A DNA stretch of 64,000 bases from positions 1 to 64,000 of the forward strand of contig JANNPN010000214.1 of assembly GCA_031400185.1 (NCBI GenBank), given 5' to 3'. Numbering within the stretch: position 1 is the stretch's first letter; every line of letters starts with the position of its first letter. Both the position numbers and the translations under genes were made by a program. This stretch comes from UTPRO1 sp031400185. Its GTDB lineage: Bacteria > Desulfobacterota > Binatia > UTPRO1. Positions 54,468 to 63,256 of the stretch are shown here, in pieces. The notes beneath the pieces are model-generated. The model had not been told where the DNA came from. It ran no database searches and saw nothing but the letters and a program-made list of their open reading frames with translations.

Positions 54468-55295
54468 TCACGCCGAGGAGCCGGCGGCCGACCATTCGGG
54501 ACGCGACGGTGCGGGGGGCTCGAGCGTCCGCGTGATCCAGTCTTCGAGGAGCGGGACGTCGGCGAATCCCGGGAGGTCGCGGATGGTCGCGTCGATCTTG
54601 CGCGCAGCGGCCAGGCCGTCGCAGCCCCCGAAGAGATAGCCGGCGACGAAGCGCATCTCCTCGTCGGGCTGTACGCCGCTGCCGACGGGTGCCCAATAGC
54701 GCTCGATCACTGCGCGCGCGATGCGCGCGGTCACGGGGCGCTGCAGACGGCGCTCGGCCTGCTTGAAGTAAAAGAAGAAGTGGCGCGACTCGTCGAGGAC
54801 GATCCGATCGAGCAGATCGCGCAGCACGGGATGGTCGACGAGCGCGGCCATCCGGCGATACGCCATCAGCGTGGTGAGCTCGTTGATGGCCCCCCAAGTC
54901 ATGTGGACGGCGACGAAGTCGGGCCAGACCCGGGCGAGCCATGAGGTCAGCCGCCGCTCGACCGCTTGCCGGAAGGTCGCGGTCGAGCGCGGCCGCATCG
55001 TGATGTCGTGCCCCGCCGCCTGGACCAACCGCGCGAGCGCCACCCCGTGGAAGGTCTCCTCGTACACCCAGCACGCCAGGAACGTCGCGACCTCGGGATC
55101 GTCGATCGCGCGCGTGTCGAGGAGCGCGCGCAAGTAGATGATCGTGTGGCTCTCGATGTCCTGCATGTAGCGCAACGTCCGTACCGCTTCTTGCGGCAGC
55201 GGATGCTGCGGCACCTGCTCCCAGGCGATCGCCCGGATGTCCACCGCCCGCGAGCGGCTGAGGTACGCGTCGAGATCGATTGGTGACGCCGTCAT
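54468..55295 (-). CDS. Ferritin-like diiron protein (acyl-ACP desaturase-like)
   Basis: 275 residues, mostly helical. Ligand-type motifs spaced along the sequence: QDIESHTI, EETFHGVAL, AINELTTLM, and DESRHFFFYF, matching the ExxH pairs of two-helix-pair diiron enzymes such as acyl-ACP desaturases and AurF-like oxygenases. Substrate unknown. It converges with the hemerythrin gene with a 15-base gap; both bind non-haem iron. Confidence 0.8.
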   Translation of the reverse strand: MTASPIDLDAYLSRSRAVDIRAIAWEQVPQHPLPQEAVRTLRYMQDIESHTIIYLRALLDTRAIDDPEVATFLACWVYEETFHGVALARLVQAAGHDITMRPRSTATFRQAVERRLTSWLARVWPDFVAVHMTWGAINELTTLMAYRRMAALVDHPVLRDLLDRIVLDESRHFFFYFKQAERRLQRPVTARIARAVIERYWAPVGSGVQPDEEMRFVAGYLFGGCDGLAAARKIDATIRDLPGFADVPLLEDWITRTLEPPAPSRPEWSAAGSSA

Positions 55296-55542
55296 CTGGT
55301 TGCCCTACGTGTCATGCCGCCTCCGCGGATGGACGGTGGATCTCGGTCTGCCAATCCGGCCAGCCCCACCTCGTCGTAGGACGCCAGAAGGCCTCGTGAG
55401 GACGCAACGACCATCATCCCCCCCCGGTGGACGCTTCGTCGCCGGCGCTCCGTCCGGCGCTGCGACTGCCGTGCTCTTGTGTAGCCACGTGCCGGGTCCG
55501 GTGTCCATGCATCGGGACTCTCGATCGGCCGGCAATGCTGCT

Positions 55543-56139
55543 ATGAGCCCCCGGCGGAGCGCACGGGTGGAACAAACCGAGGATATCGACGCCGGGCTGG
55601 TCGCACGTATGGCGCTGGGCGACGAGTCGGCGTTGACGGCGCTCTACGATCGGCTGTCGTCGCTCGCATACGGCGTGGCACTCCGGGTGGCAGGCAACTC
55701 TGATGCGGCCGAGGACGCGGTGCAGGAGGCATTCCTCAGAGTGTGGCGACGCGCCGACCGGTTCGACGCGAGCCGCGGCCGGGCACGGCCGTGGTTCCTG
55801 CGCCTGGTGCGGAACGTCGCCATCGACCAGCGGCGGGCGCGCGGCGTGCGCGACCGAGCCGAGACCGAGAAGATCCTCGACGTCAGCGACAAGATCCCCG
55901 CCGACCAGCCGGATGACATCGCCTCGCGCGCCGAGCGGGCGACCCGGCTCCGCGCCGCGCTCGAGCAGCTTCTTCCGGTCGAGCAGCGGCGCGCGATCGA
56001 GATCGCCTATTTCGAAGGGCTCTCCCACAGTGAGATCGCCGAGCGCGAGGGCATGCCGCTCGGCACGGTGAAGACGAGGATCCGCGACGGCGTGCTGCGC
56101 CTGCGGGCGTTCCTCGGACGTGACGGTCATGGCGCCTGA
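55543..56139 (+). CDS. ECF RNA polymerase sigma factor
   Basis: 198 residues from ATG 55543 (an in-frame ATG at 55507 is possible). Region 2: ALYDRLSSLAYGVALRVAGN, EDAVQEAFLRVWRRADRFD, and WFLRLVRNVAIDQRRAR. Region 4: LPVEQRRAIEIAYFEGLSHS, EIAEREGMPLGTVKTRIRDG. It overlaps the anti-sigma gene, the usual pairing. The 247 bases upstream show no clear promoter, though autoregulation would be expected. Confidence 0.94.
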   Translation: MSPRRSARVEQTEDIDAGLVARMALGDESALTALYDRLSSLAYGVALRVAGNSDAAEDAVQEAFLRVWRRADRFDASRGRARPWFLRLVRNVAIDQRRARGVRDRAETEKILDVSDKIPADQPDDIASRAERATRLRAALEQLLPVEQRRAIEIAYFEGLSHSEIAEREGMPLGTVKTRIRDGVLRLRAFLGRDGHGA

Positions 56140-56896
56140 GCTCGAGACGAACATCGACGAGCGCGAGCTCGACGACCTCGCCATCGAGGCATTGGCGGAA
56201 GCCTACGCCGCGCCGGCCCCGCCGCGTCTCCGCGAGCGGATCGTCGCGGCCGTCGACCGCGAGCGCGAGCGTGGGCGTTCGGCCCGGACCGTCCAGCGCA
56301 CCCGGGTCGTGGGCGCGCTCGCGGCGAGCCTGGCGCTCGTATTCGCGGGCCTCTTCGCCCGCGAGCTGCAACGCGGGCGCGAGAGCGGGATCGAGCTTGC
56401 GGCGCTCGCGCGTCAGAACGAGCTTCTGGCCCAGCAGAACGGGGTGCTCGCGACTCGCCTCGACGAGCAAGGGCGGGAGATCGTCGAGCAGCGACGCGTC
56501 CTCACGGGTCTGCACGAGGCGCTCGAGTCGCAGTCGCAAGTGCTGCGCCTCGTCGGCGGGCCGCGCGTGCGGACGGCAACGCTGGCGCCGCAGAAAGGCG
56601 TCACCGGCACCGGGCGGGTGCTCGTCGACGCTGCGAGCGGCGATGCCGCGATCGTGCTTTCCGGCCTGCCGCCGCTCGAGGAGGGCAAGACCTACGAGCT
56701 CTGGGTGATCCGCGGCAAGAAAGCGCCCGAGCCCGCAGGTCTCGTCGCCGTCAGCGACGCGCACGGAGGCGCCGTGCGGATGCCGTCGGTACCGCGTCCG
56801 AATGAGGTCACGGCGTTCGCGGTGTCGATCGAGCCCCGCGGCGGGTCCACGTCGCCGACGGGTCCCATCGTCCTGGTCGGCCCGGTCGCCGGATAG
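56129..56896 (+). CDS. Anti-sigma factor, RskA-type
   Basis: About 255 residues from ATG 56129 (a GTG at 56120 is also possible), overlapping the sigma gene. N-terminal cytosolic part (ELETNIDERELDDLAIEALA) that should bind the sigma factor, one membrane helix (VVGALAASLALVFAGLFA), a coiled coil of Gln/Leu/Glu, and a C-terminal RskA domain (GKTYELWVIRGKKAPEPAGL). Typically released by proteolysis to free the sigma factor. It converges with mutS2 with a 17-base gap. Confidence 0.9.
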   Translation: MAPELETNIDERELDDLAIEALAEAYAAPAPPRLRERIVAAVDRERERGRSARTVQRTRVVGALAASLALVFAGLFARELQRGRESGIELAALARQNELLAQQNGVLATRLDEQGREIVEQRRVLTGLHEALESQSQVLRLVGGPRVRTATLAPQKGVTGTGRVLVDAASGDAAIVLSGLPPLEEGKTYELWVIRGKKAPEPAGLVAVSDAHGGAVRMPSVPRPNEVTAFAVSIEPRGGSTSPTGPIVLVGPVAG

Positions 56897-56913
56897 CGAC
56901 GGATGGGTCCCGG

Positions 56914-59247
56914 CTACACCAACGACGCCACGGTCACGCCCGGGCCGCCGGCGTTCGGCTCGGCATCGTGGAATGACGTCGCGTAGGTCGTACGGGCGAG
57001 GAGCTCGAGCACCGCGCGCTTGAGCGCGCCCGTCCCGAGCCCGTGGATGATGCGAACGGTGGGAACGCCGGCCGACTGTGCCCGGTCGAGGAACTGCTCG
57101 AGGCGGCTCAGCGCCTCGCGCACCCGCATGCCGACCAGGTGGAGCTCGTTCGGCGCGTCGTCGTCCACCGGGGGGCGTCGGCGCGGCGCCGGCGATTGCG
57201 CCGCAGCGTCAGGCAAGCGCCGCCGGAGGTTCGCGAACGGGGCCTGGAATGTGAGCGCTCCGCTGCGGAGGCGCGCCGTCTCGCCGTGGATCTCGATCAG
57301 CTCGCCCCGGATGCTGGTGCCGCGGACTTCCACGTTGTCTCCCAACCGCGGAGGCTCGGTGTCCTCGGGCTCGGCCCCCGCGACGGCGGCGGCACGCTCG
57401 GCGATCGCGGTCGTCGCGGTGTGGGCGAACTCCCCAAGCACCTTGCTGGCGCCGGGCTCGCGCCGGCGGACGATGTCGAGCGCGGCGCGTCCCTCCGCCT
57501 TGAGCTCGCGGACGAAGGCGCGGGCCTCGTCGAGCTCGCTGCTCCAGCGCTGCCGCCGGCGTTCGGCAAGCTCCGCCACCAGGGTCGCGTGCTCGGCTTC
57601 GAGGGCGGCGAGCGCGTTGCGCTCCTCGTTCAACGCGGCCAGCTCGTCCTCATAGCGGCGCCGGCTCGTCTCGAGGCTCGCGATCGCCGTCGCGAGCTCG
57701 CGCGCCGCGGCGGCGCGGCCCGCCTCCGCCGCGTCGAGCACGTCCGCCGGCATCCGGAGGCGGCGCGCCATCGCGAGCCCGAGGCTCTCGCCGACGGAGC
57801 CGTACACGAGACGGTAGCGCGGTGTGAAGCTCACCGGGTCGATGTCGACGGCGACGAGCTCGACGCGCGGCTCGTTCAGCGCGTAGAGCTTGACCGGTGC
57901 GTAGTGCGTCGCGGCCGCGAGGAGCACGCCGCGTGCGATCAGACGGTCGATGAGCGCGACCGCGAGCGCCGCTCCCTCCTCCGGATCGGTGCCGCCTCCC
58001 GGCTCGTCGAGCAGCACCAGCGCGGGCGGAGCGAGCCCGGCGAAGACGTCGACTAGGTTCACGACGTGCGAGGAGAAGGTGGAGAGGTTGCGTTCGATGC
58101 TCTGGTCATCGGCGAGGTCGGTGAAGACGCCCTCGACCCAGGGGACGATGCTGCCCTCGTCGGCAGGCACGAGGAGGCCGGCCCGCGCCATGAGCGTGAG
58201 GAGGCCGAGGGTCTTCAAGGCGACGGTCTTGCCGCCGGTGTTCGGTCCGCTGACGACGAGCGCGTACTTGCCGGCGCCGAGCCGGATGTCGATCGGCACC
58301 ACGGTCGTCTGCCCCGCGAGCACGAGCTCGGGGTGGCGCGCGCGCCGGAGGTCGATGGCGCCGTCGCCGAACGTCGGAGACGTGGCTTGGAGGCGTCGCG
58401 CGAGCACGACGCCAGCGTTCAGCGCGTCGACCTCCGCGAGCGCGGCGGCGGCGCGACCGAGCTCGTCCCGCACGGTGCCGACCTGTGCCGTCAGCAGGGT
58501 GAAGAGCCGTCGCTCCTCGCCCTCCTCCTCCTTGCGGACCAACAGCAGGCGGTTGTTCATGTCGATCGCGAACATCGGCTCGATGAAAAGGGTCTCGCCC
58601 GAGACCGACCGGTCCTGCACGACCCCCGGGAGGCGTGTCGCCGTCGACGCTTTCACCGGCACGACGAATCTGTTGTTGCGGATGGTGACGTAGCGGTCGG
58701 CGATGCCGGAGCTCTCGCCGCTCACGACGAGCCGCCCGAGCCGGTCTTCCAAGTCCTGGCGCAGGTCGCGGAGTGCTCTCCTGAGCTCGGCGAGGCGCGG
58801 GCTCGCGTCGTCGTGTAGGAGGCCGGTGTCGTCGAGCATACGGGACAACGCCGCCTCGAGCTCGGGCAACGCCGCGAGGCGCTGCGGCAGGTCGGCGAGC
58901 GTCGGCATCGTCGCGATCCGGGCGGCGAGGAAGCGCCGGACGAGCTCCACTTGCCGAAGCACCGTCCGGATCTCGACCAGACGATCACCCGGGAGCATCG
59001 CCCCGTCGTGGCTCGCGAGGGCGAGCGACTCGCGGACGTCCGGAAAGCTCCCGAGCGGCAAGGCCCCGTGCACCTCGACGAGCCGAAAGAAGCTCCACTG
59101 GCGGTCGAGGGCCCGCTCGGCGGCCGACCGCGTCGGAAGCGGCGTGCGCCCGCGACAGACCTCTGCCCCCGGAGGCGACACCGCGAGCGCCGCGAGCGCG
59201 TCCAGCACCCGCGGAAAACCCAGCACTTCGAGGTCGCGAGGTCGCAC
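56914..59247 (-). CDS. mutS2: MutS2, endonuclease/ribosome-rescue ATPase with Smr domain
   Basis: About 777 residues. Start at GTG 59247 (VRPRDLEVLGFPRVLDALA); a TTG at 59283 would overlap the divergent SDR ribosome site. MutS-like core with Walker A VSGPNTGGKTVALKTLG and ALVLLDEPGGGTDPEEG, a long coiled coil, a KOW-like segment, and a C-terminal Smr nuclease domain with NELHLVGMRVREALSRLEQF and VRIIHGLGTGALKRAV. It suppresses recombination or splits stalled ribosomes in other bacteria. Confidence 0.96.
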   Translation of the reverse strand: MRPRDLEVLGFPRVLDALAALAVSPPGAEVCRGRTPLPTRSAAERALDRQWSFFRLVEVHGALPLGSFPDVRESLALASHDGAMLPGDRLVEIRTVLRQVELVRRFLAARIATMPTLADLPQRLAALPELEAALSRMLDDTGLLHDDASPRLAELRRALRDLRQDLEDRLGRLVVSGESSGIADRYVTIRNNRFVVPVKASTATRLPGVVQDRSVSGETLFIEPMFAIDMNNRLLLVRKEEEGEERRLFTLLTAQVGTVRDELGRAAAALAEVDALNAGVVLARRLQATSPTFGDGAIDLRRARHPELVLAGQTTVVPIDIRLGAGKYALVVSGPNTGGKTVALKTLGLLTLMARAGLLVPADEGSIVPWVEGVFTDLADDQSIERNLSTFSSHVVNLVDVFAGLAPPALVLLDEPGGGTDPEEGAALAVALIDRLIARGVLLAAATHYAPVKLYALNEPRVELVAVDIDPVSFTPRYRLVYGSVGESLGLAMARRLRMPADVLDAAEAGRAAAARELATAIASLETSRRRYEDELAALNEERNALAALEAEHATLVAELAERRRQRWSSELDEARAFVRELKAEGRAALDIVRRREPGASKVLGEFAHTATTAIAERAAAVAGAEPEDTEPPRLGDNVEVRGTSIRGELIEIHGETARLRSGALTFQAPFANLRRRLPDAAAQSPAPRRRPPVDDDAPNELHLVGMRVREALSRLEQFLDRAQSAGVPTVRIIHGLGTGALKRAVLELLARTTYATSFHDAEPNAGGPGVTVASLV

Positions 59248-59273
59248 GTCGTCGGTGCTACTGGAGGCCTGCC

Positions 59274-60080
59274 GTGGTGGCAAATCTCGCGGCTCCGCGC
59301 GAGAATCCGCCGGTGGAGATCGCCGGCGCGAACGCGCTCGTCACCGGGGCGTCGAGCGGCATCGGCGCGACCGTCGCGCGGGCGCTCGCAGCGAGGGGGG
59401 CGCGGGTGGCACTCGTCGCACGTCGCGCCGACCGTCTGGATGCGCTGGCGCGCGAGATGCCCGCCGGCAGCGCTGCCGCGTTCGCGTGCGACGTCCGCGA
59501 TCCGGACGCGATCGGCGCGACCGTCGCTGCGGTGACGGACCGCTTCGGCCCCGTCAGCCTGCTCGTCAACAACGCGGGCGTCGGACGTTACCTCTCGTTT
59601 CTCGACAGCAGCCCCGAGGATGTGGCGGCGGTCTTCGAAACCAATCTGCACGCGGCCCTCCACTTCACGCGCGCGGTGCTACCGGGGATGCTCGCCCGCC
59701 GGCACGGGCACCTCGTGAACGTCGCATCGATTGCTGCCCGCATCGGGTCGCGGAACCACACGATCTATTGCGCGTCCAAGTTCGCCCTCGCCGGCTTCAG
59801 CGAGAGCCTGCTGCTCGAGCTCGAGGGCAGCGGTGTGGGCATCACGCTCGTGACCCCGGGGATCATCGCGACGCCGTTCTTCGATCACGCGTCGTTTGGG
59901 TCTTTTCCGGCGAGCGCCCGCGCGCGCGCGATCCCCCCGGAGCGAGTGGCAGCGGCGATCGTACGCGCCGTCGTACGCGGCGCTCCGGAGATCACTGTGC
60001 CCTCCACGTACGCAATCGGCACGATGCTGAAGACCGTGGCACCGGGTTTCTTTCGCCGGTTGATGCGCCGATTCGCCTGA
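59274..60080 (+). CDS. Short-chain dehydrogenase/reductase
   Basis: 268 residues; GTG 59274 follows TGGAGG by six bases. Classical SDR: ALVTGASSGIGATVARAL, LVNNAGVGRY, catalytic Ser in VNVASIAARIG and YCASKFALAGF. The C-terminus is basic and hydrophobic (GTMLKTVAPGFFRRLMRRF), suggesting membrane contact. Substrate unknown; members near acyltransferases often act on lipids (inference). Divergent from mutS2, separated by 26 bases, followed by the PlsC-like gene. Confidence 0.88.
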   Translation: MVANLAAPRENPPVEIAGANALVTGASSGIGATVARALAARGARVALVARRADRLDALAREMPAGSAAAFACDVRDPDAIGATVAAVTDRFGPVSLLVNNAGVGRYLSFLDSSPEDVAAVFETNLHAALHFTRAVLPGMLARRHGHLVNVASIAARIGSRNHTIYCASKFALAGFSESLLLELEGSGVGITLVTPGIIATPFFDHASFGSFPASARARAIPPERVAAAIVRAVVRGAPEITVPSTYAIGTMLKTVAPGFFRRLMRRFA

Positions 60081-60183
60081 ACGCGCATCTCGCTCTTGTC
60101 ACCTCGGCCGGCCGTTGGTACTTCAGCCCACTGCATTGCGCCGCCGTGGGGGTCACGGCGCCGTCGACGGAGGGTTCTCGAGG

Positions 60184-61059
60184 GTGGCTGACGGAAAGCG
60201 CAAGCTCGCGGTCGTCGATTTGGGGCGAGCTGGGGCCGGCACCGAGCCCGCGTCGAAGGTTCGGCGCCGAACCATCAAGCCCGACCGTCTCCGCCGTTCG
60301 CCACCGGACGAGTTCGGCCTCGACCCGGAGTTCCGCTCCCGCGCGCTCCCGTTCTTTGAGGCGCTCTACGAGAAGTACTGGCGCGTCGACGCGCGTGGCG
60401 CACGGAACGTCCCGAAGCACGGCCCGGTGATCCTCGTCTCGAACCATTCCGGGGCGCTGCCGTTCGACGCGACCATGATCGCGTGCGCGCTCGAGAAAGC
60501 GCGCCACCCGCGCGCCGCCCGCTTCCTCTACGACCGCTTCGTCGAGAACCTCCCGCTCGTGCCGACCTTCTACAAGAAGGCCGGCGGGGTGGTTGCGAGC
60601 CGCGAAAACGCCGCCCGTCTGCTCGAGAAGGGTGAGCTGATCGGCCTCTTCCCCGAAGGTGTGTCGGGCCTCTCGAAGCTCTACTCCGAGCGCTACGTCC
60701 TCCAGCCGTTCAGCGGCGGCTTCGTACGCCTCGCGCTCCGCTTCGGGGCGCCGATCGTGCCGGTCGCGGTCGTCGGCGCGGAGGAAATCTACCCGCTCGT
60801 CGGTCGTCTGAAAGGCATCGGCAAGATGCTGGGCGCGCCGTACCTTCCGGTCACCCCCTTTTTCCCGTTGCTCGGACCGCTCGGCATGATCCCCCTGCCG
60901 AGCAAATGGCAGATCCGGTTCGGAAAGCCGATCGAGCTCGGAACGGCCGCGGCCGACCGTCTCGACGGCACGGCCGTTCGTGCCATGGCGGAGCAGGCCA
61001 GGCGGCGCGTCCAGGCGATGGTGCGCGCGCTGCTGAAGGAGCGCGACTCGATCTTCTGA
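60184..61059 (+). CDS. 1-acylglycerol-3-phosphate acyltransferase (PlsC) family protein
   Basis: About 291 residues from GTG 60184, with GGAGGG at a suitable distance; the frame is open further up. HX4D motif in NHSGALPFDATM, the second motif FPEGVSG, and PIVPVAVVGAEEIYPL, all in the order of glycerolipid acyltransferases. A cytosolic N-terminal stretch (FEALYEKYWRVDARGARNV) precedes it. Probably acylates a lysophospholipid or glycolipid. It follows the SDR by 103 bases, same strand. Confidence 0.9.
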   Translation: MADGKRKLAVVDLGRAGAGTEPASKVRRRTIKPDRLRRSPPDEFGLDPEFRSRALPFFEALYEKYWRVDARGARNVPKHGPVILVSNHSGALPFDATMIACALEKARHPRAARFLYDRFVENLPLVPTFYKKAGGVVASRENAARLLEKGELIGLFPEGVSGLSKLYSERYVLQPFSGGFVRLALRFGAPIVPVAVVGAEEIYPLVGRLKGIGKMLGAPYLPVTPFFPLLGPLGMIPLPSKWQIRFGKPIELGTAAADRLDGTAVRAMAEQARRRVQAMVRALLKERDSIF

Positions 61060-61194
61060 CGCGTGCCATCCGGGCGAAAGGTTGGCACAGAGTGCGCGCG
61101 CCCGGCACTGCGCCTTGGCAAAGCGCATCGGCAACCCGCGAGACTCACGGGGCGATTCGCTGGGGCATGACGGTTGCTCCGTACGACAGTCGAG

Positions 61195-62124
61195 ATGTCA
61201 CGTCGTCGCGCCTTCGTCCTCGTTCAGCTGGTCGCCGTCGCCGCTGCGGCCGCCTGCATCCTCACCCTCCATGCGGCCACCAGCCCGGCGCAGACGACAT
61301 GCATTCTCGTGGCCCTCGCCGTCGCGGCGAGCCTCGGAGTGGGCACGCTCCGAACGCTCGACCGCGAGATCATAGTCCGCCAGGACGCGCGGCGACTCAA
61401 GACCGAGATGCTCGCGAACGTGTCTCACGAGCTCCGCACCCCGCTGAACGCCATCCTCGGCTACGCCGAGATCATCGACTCCCTCCCCGGCCTCCCCGAG
61501 TCCGAACGCCGCGACATCAACGCGCGCATCCTCTCGAACGCCGTCACGCTCACCTGCGCGGTCAACAACCTCCTCGAGTACTCGTCGGTCGTCGCCGGCG
61601 AGACCGCTGTCCGCCGCGCCAGCGTGTCGCTCTCCGAGCTCTTCGAGGAGATCGAGCCCTGGGTCGGACGCCTCATCGACGACAAGCCTGTGCGCTTTGC
61701 GTGGGATGTCGATCCGACGCTTCCCGCGATCGACACCGACCGCGGGAAGCTCCGCCAAACCCTCCTGAACTTGCTCTCGAACGCTGCCAAGTTCACCCTG
61801 CGCGGCGAGATTCGTCTCTCGGCCGCGTCCGGCCCCGCGGGTGTCGAGATCGCGGTGATCGACACGGGCGTTGGGATGAGCCCGGACCAGCAGTCGATCA
61901 TCTTCGAGGATTTCCGTCAGGTCGAAGGCTCGATCACACGGCCGTTCGGCGGCATGGGTCTCGGCCTCACGCTCGTCCGCCGCTTTTCCGAGCTCTTGGG
62001 CGGAAGCGTCGCGGTCGAGAGCGCCCCTGCCAAGGGAACCCGCGTGTCGCTTCGCTTGCCCTTAACGCAGCCGCAGATTGGCCATTTCCCGCTTGAGGTC
62101 GTGCGCACGCCGGCCGCCGCCTGA
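61195..62124 (+). CDS. Membrane histidine kinase, orphan
   Basis: 309 residues from ATG 61195. Two N-terminal membrane helices (FVLVQLVAVAAAAACILTL and ILVALAVAASLGVGTL) with almost no periplasmic loop, then HisKA (ANVSHELRTPLNAILGYAE) and HATPase (NLLSNAAKFT, DTGVGMSP, FGGMGLGLTLVRR). No response regulator is near. It resembles the kinase at 44.8 kb in its layout: short membrane anchor, no sensor domain. Confidence 0.92.
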   Translation: MSRRRAFVLVQLVAVAAAAACILTLHAATSPAQTTCILVALAVAASLGVGTLRTLDREIIVRQDARRLKTEMLANVSHELRTPLNAILGYAEIIDSLPGLPESERRDINARILSNAVTLTCAVNNLLEYSSVVAGETAVRRASVSLSELFEEIEPWVGRLIDDKPVRFAWDVDPTLPAIDTDRGKLRQTLLNLLSNAAKFTLRGEIRLSAASGPAGVEIAVIDTGVGMSPDQQSIIFEDFRQVEGSITRPFGGMGLGLTLVRRFSELLGGSVAVESAPAKGTRVSLRLPLTQPQIGHFPLEVVRTPAAA

Positions 62125-62209
62125 CACACCGCCACGCTTTCGTCATGTCGACTCCCAACTTCACCATCGTAACCCTGCATCCGCCCGGCGACGCCGCCGA
62201 GGTCGAGGT

Positions 62210-62225
62210 CGGCACGTGGGTTGCA
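62210..62225 (+). promoter_or_regulatory. Sigma-54 promoter
   Basis: CGGCACGTGGGTTGCA matches TGGCACG-N4-TTGCW at all but the first base, with the exact GG-N10-GC spacing. Predicted start of transcription near 62236, about 57 bases before the small gene at 62293. Confidence 0.72.
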
Positions 62226-62292
62226 AACGTCGTCAACGGGTCCGTGAATGATTGGTACGCTCGCCCACACGGGCGCGCGACAGGAGGTCGTG

Positions 62293-62448
62293 ATGGAAAC
62301 GCAATCGCAACTTACGCTCCTCGATCTGATCGAAGCCGTCGCCGAGGTCACCGATTCCGAAGCCGAGCAGGTGAGCGTCGTGGCTCATCTCGTCAATAGC
62401 GGCCGCGTCCGTCTGACCGGGAACTTTCGCGGTTCGATGCTGCGCTAG
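62293..62448 (+). CDS. 51-residue protein behind a sigma-54 promoter
   Basis: METQSQLTLLDLIEAVAEVT, then SEAEQVSVVAHLVNSGRVRL and a Gly-rich end. ATG 62293 follows AGGAGG by five bases. The pattern LLDLxEAV...HLVNSGRVRL is one I recall from small deltaproteobacterial proteins of unknown role; no named domain. No membrane helix or cysteine. The sigma-54 site suggests conditional expression. Confidence 0.75.
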   Translation: METQSQLTLLDLIEAVAEVTDSEAEQVSVVAHLVNSGRVRLTGNFRGSMLR

Positions 62449-62506
62449 GCGCGCGTAGCGAACCGATTTCCGTCGTCGCGCTCGACGGTGCTAGGAAAGC
62501 CCGTCA

Positions 62507-63256
62507 ATGAGCGAGCCCGTGCGGATCATCGGCAGCTACGTTTCGCCGTACGTGCGGAAGGTCCTGGTCATCCTCGACCTCAAGGGCATTCCGTACGAGA
62601 TCGACCCCATCATCCCCTTCATGGGGAGCGACGAGTTCTCGAAGCTCAGTCCCGTCCGCCGCATTCCCGTCCTCACCGACGACCAGGTCACGCTGACCGA
62701 TTCCACGGTCATCTGCGAGTACCTGGACGAGCGTCATCCCGATCCGCCCGTGCTGCCCGCGGGTGCCGCCGCGCGCGGCCGCGCCCGCTGGCTCGAGGAG
62801 TTCGCCGACACGCGCATGGGCGAGGTCTTCATCTGGCGGCTCTTCAACCAGGTGATGATCAACCCCTTCGTGTGGGGCGTCCCGACGGACAAGGAGGTCC
62901 TCGACCGTACGCTGCAGGAGGACATCCCGCACGTGCTCGACTATCTCGAAGCCGAGGTGCCGTCCGAGGGCTTCCTCTTTGGTCCGGTTTCGGTCGCCGA
63001 CGTGGCGATCGCCTCGTTCTTCCGGAACGCCGCCTACGCGTACTACCGCGTCGACGCCGCGCGCTGGCCGAAGACCGCGGCCTTCGTCGCACGCGTGCTC
63101 GCGACCGCGCCGTTCCAGAAGCTCGTGCCGTTCGAGGACGCGATGATGAAGAACCCGCCGGCGCAGCAGCGCGAGGCGCTCGCTGCGATCGGCGCGCCGC
63201 TCACCCGCACGACATGCGGCACGACGACACCACGCCGCGGGCTCATGAGGATCTGA
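62507..63256 (+). CDS. Glutathione S-transferase family protein
   Basis: 249 residues. N-terminal thioredoxin-like domain: RIIGSYVSPYVRKVLVILDL, KGIPYEIDPI, the cis-Pro in RRIPVLTDD, and STVICEYLDERHP for the glutathione gamma-glutamyl group. The C-terminal helical domain has the usual GPVSVADVAIASFF. The putative active-site Ser/Tyr is at SYVSPY. The TGATG overlap with the glycosyltransferase indicates coupling. Glutathione supply fits the gshA at 31.3 kb. Confidence 0.9.
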   Translation: MSEPVRIIGSYVSPYVRKVLVILDLKGIPYEIDPIIPFMGSDEFSKLSPVRRIPVLTDDQVTLTDSTVICEYLDERHPDPPVLPAGAAARGRARWLEEFADTRMGEVFIWRLFNQVMINPFVWGVPTDKEVLDRTLQEDIPHVLDYLEAEVPSEGFLFGPVSVADVAIASFFRNAAYAYYRVDAARWPKTAAFVARVLATAPFQKLVPFEDAMMKNPPAQQREALAAIGAPLTRTTCGTTTPRRGLMRI

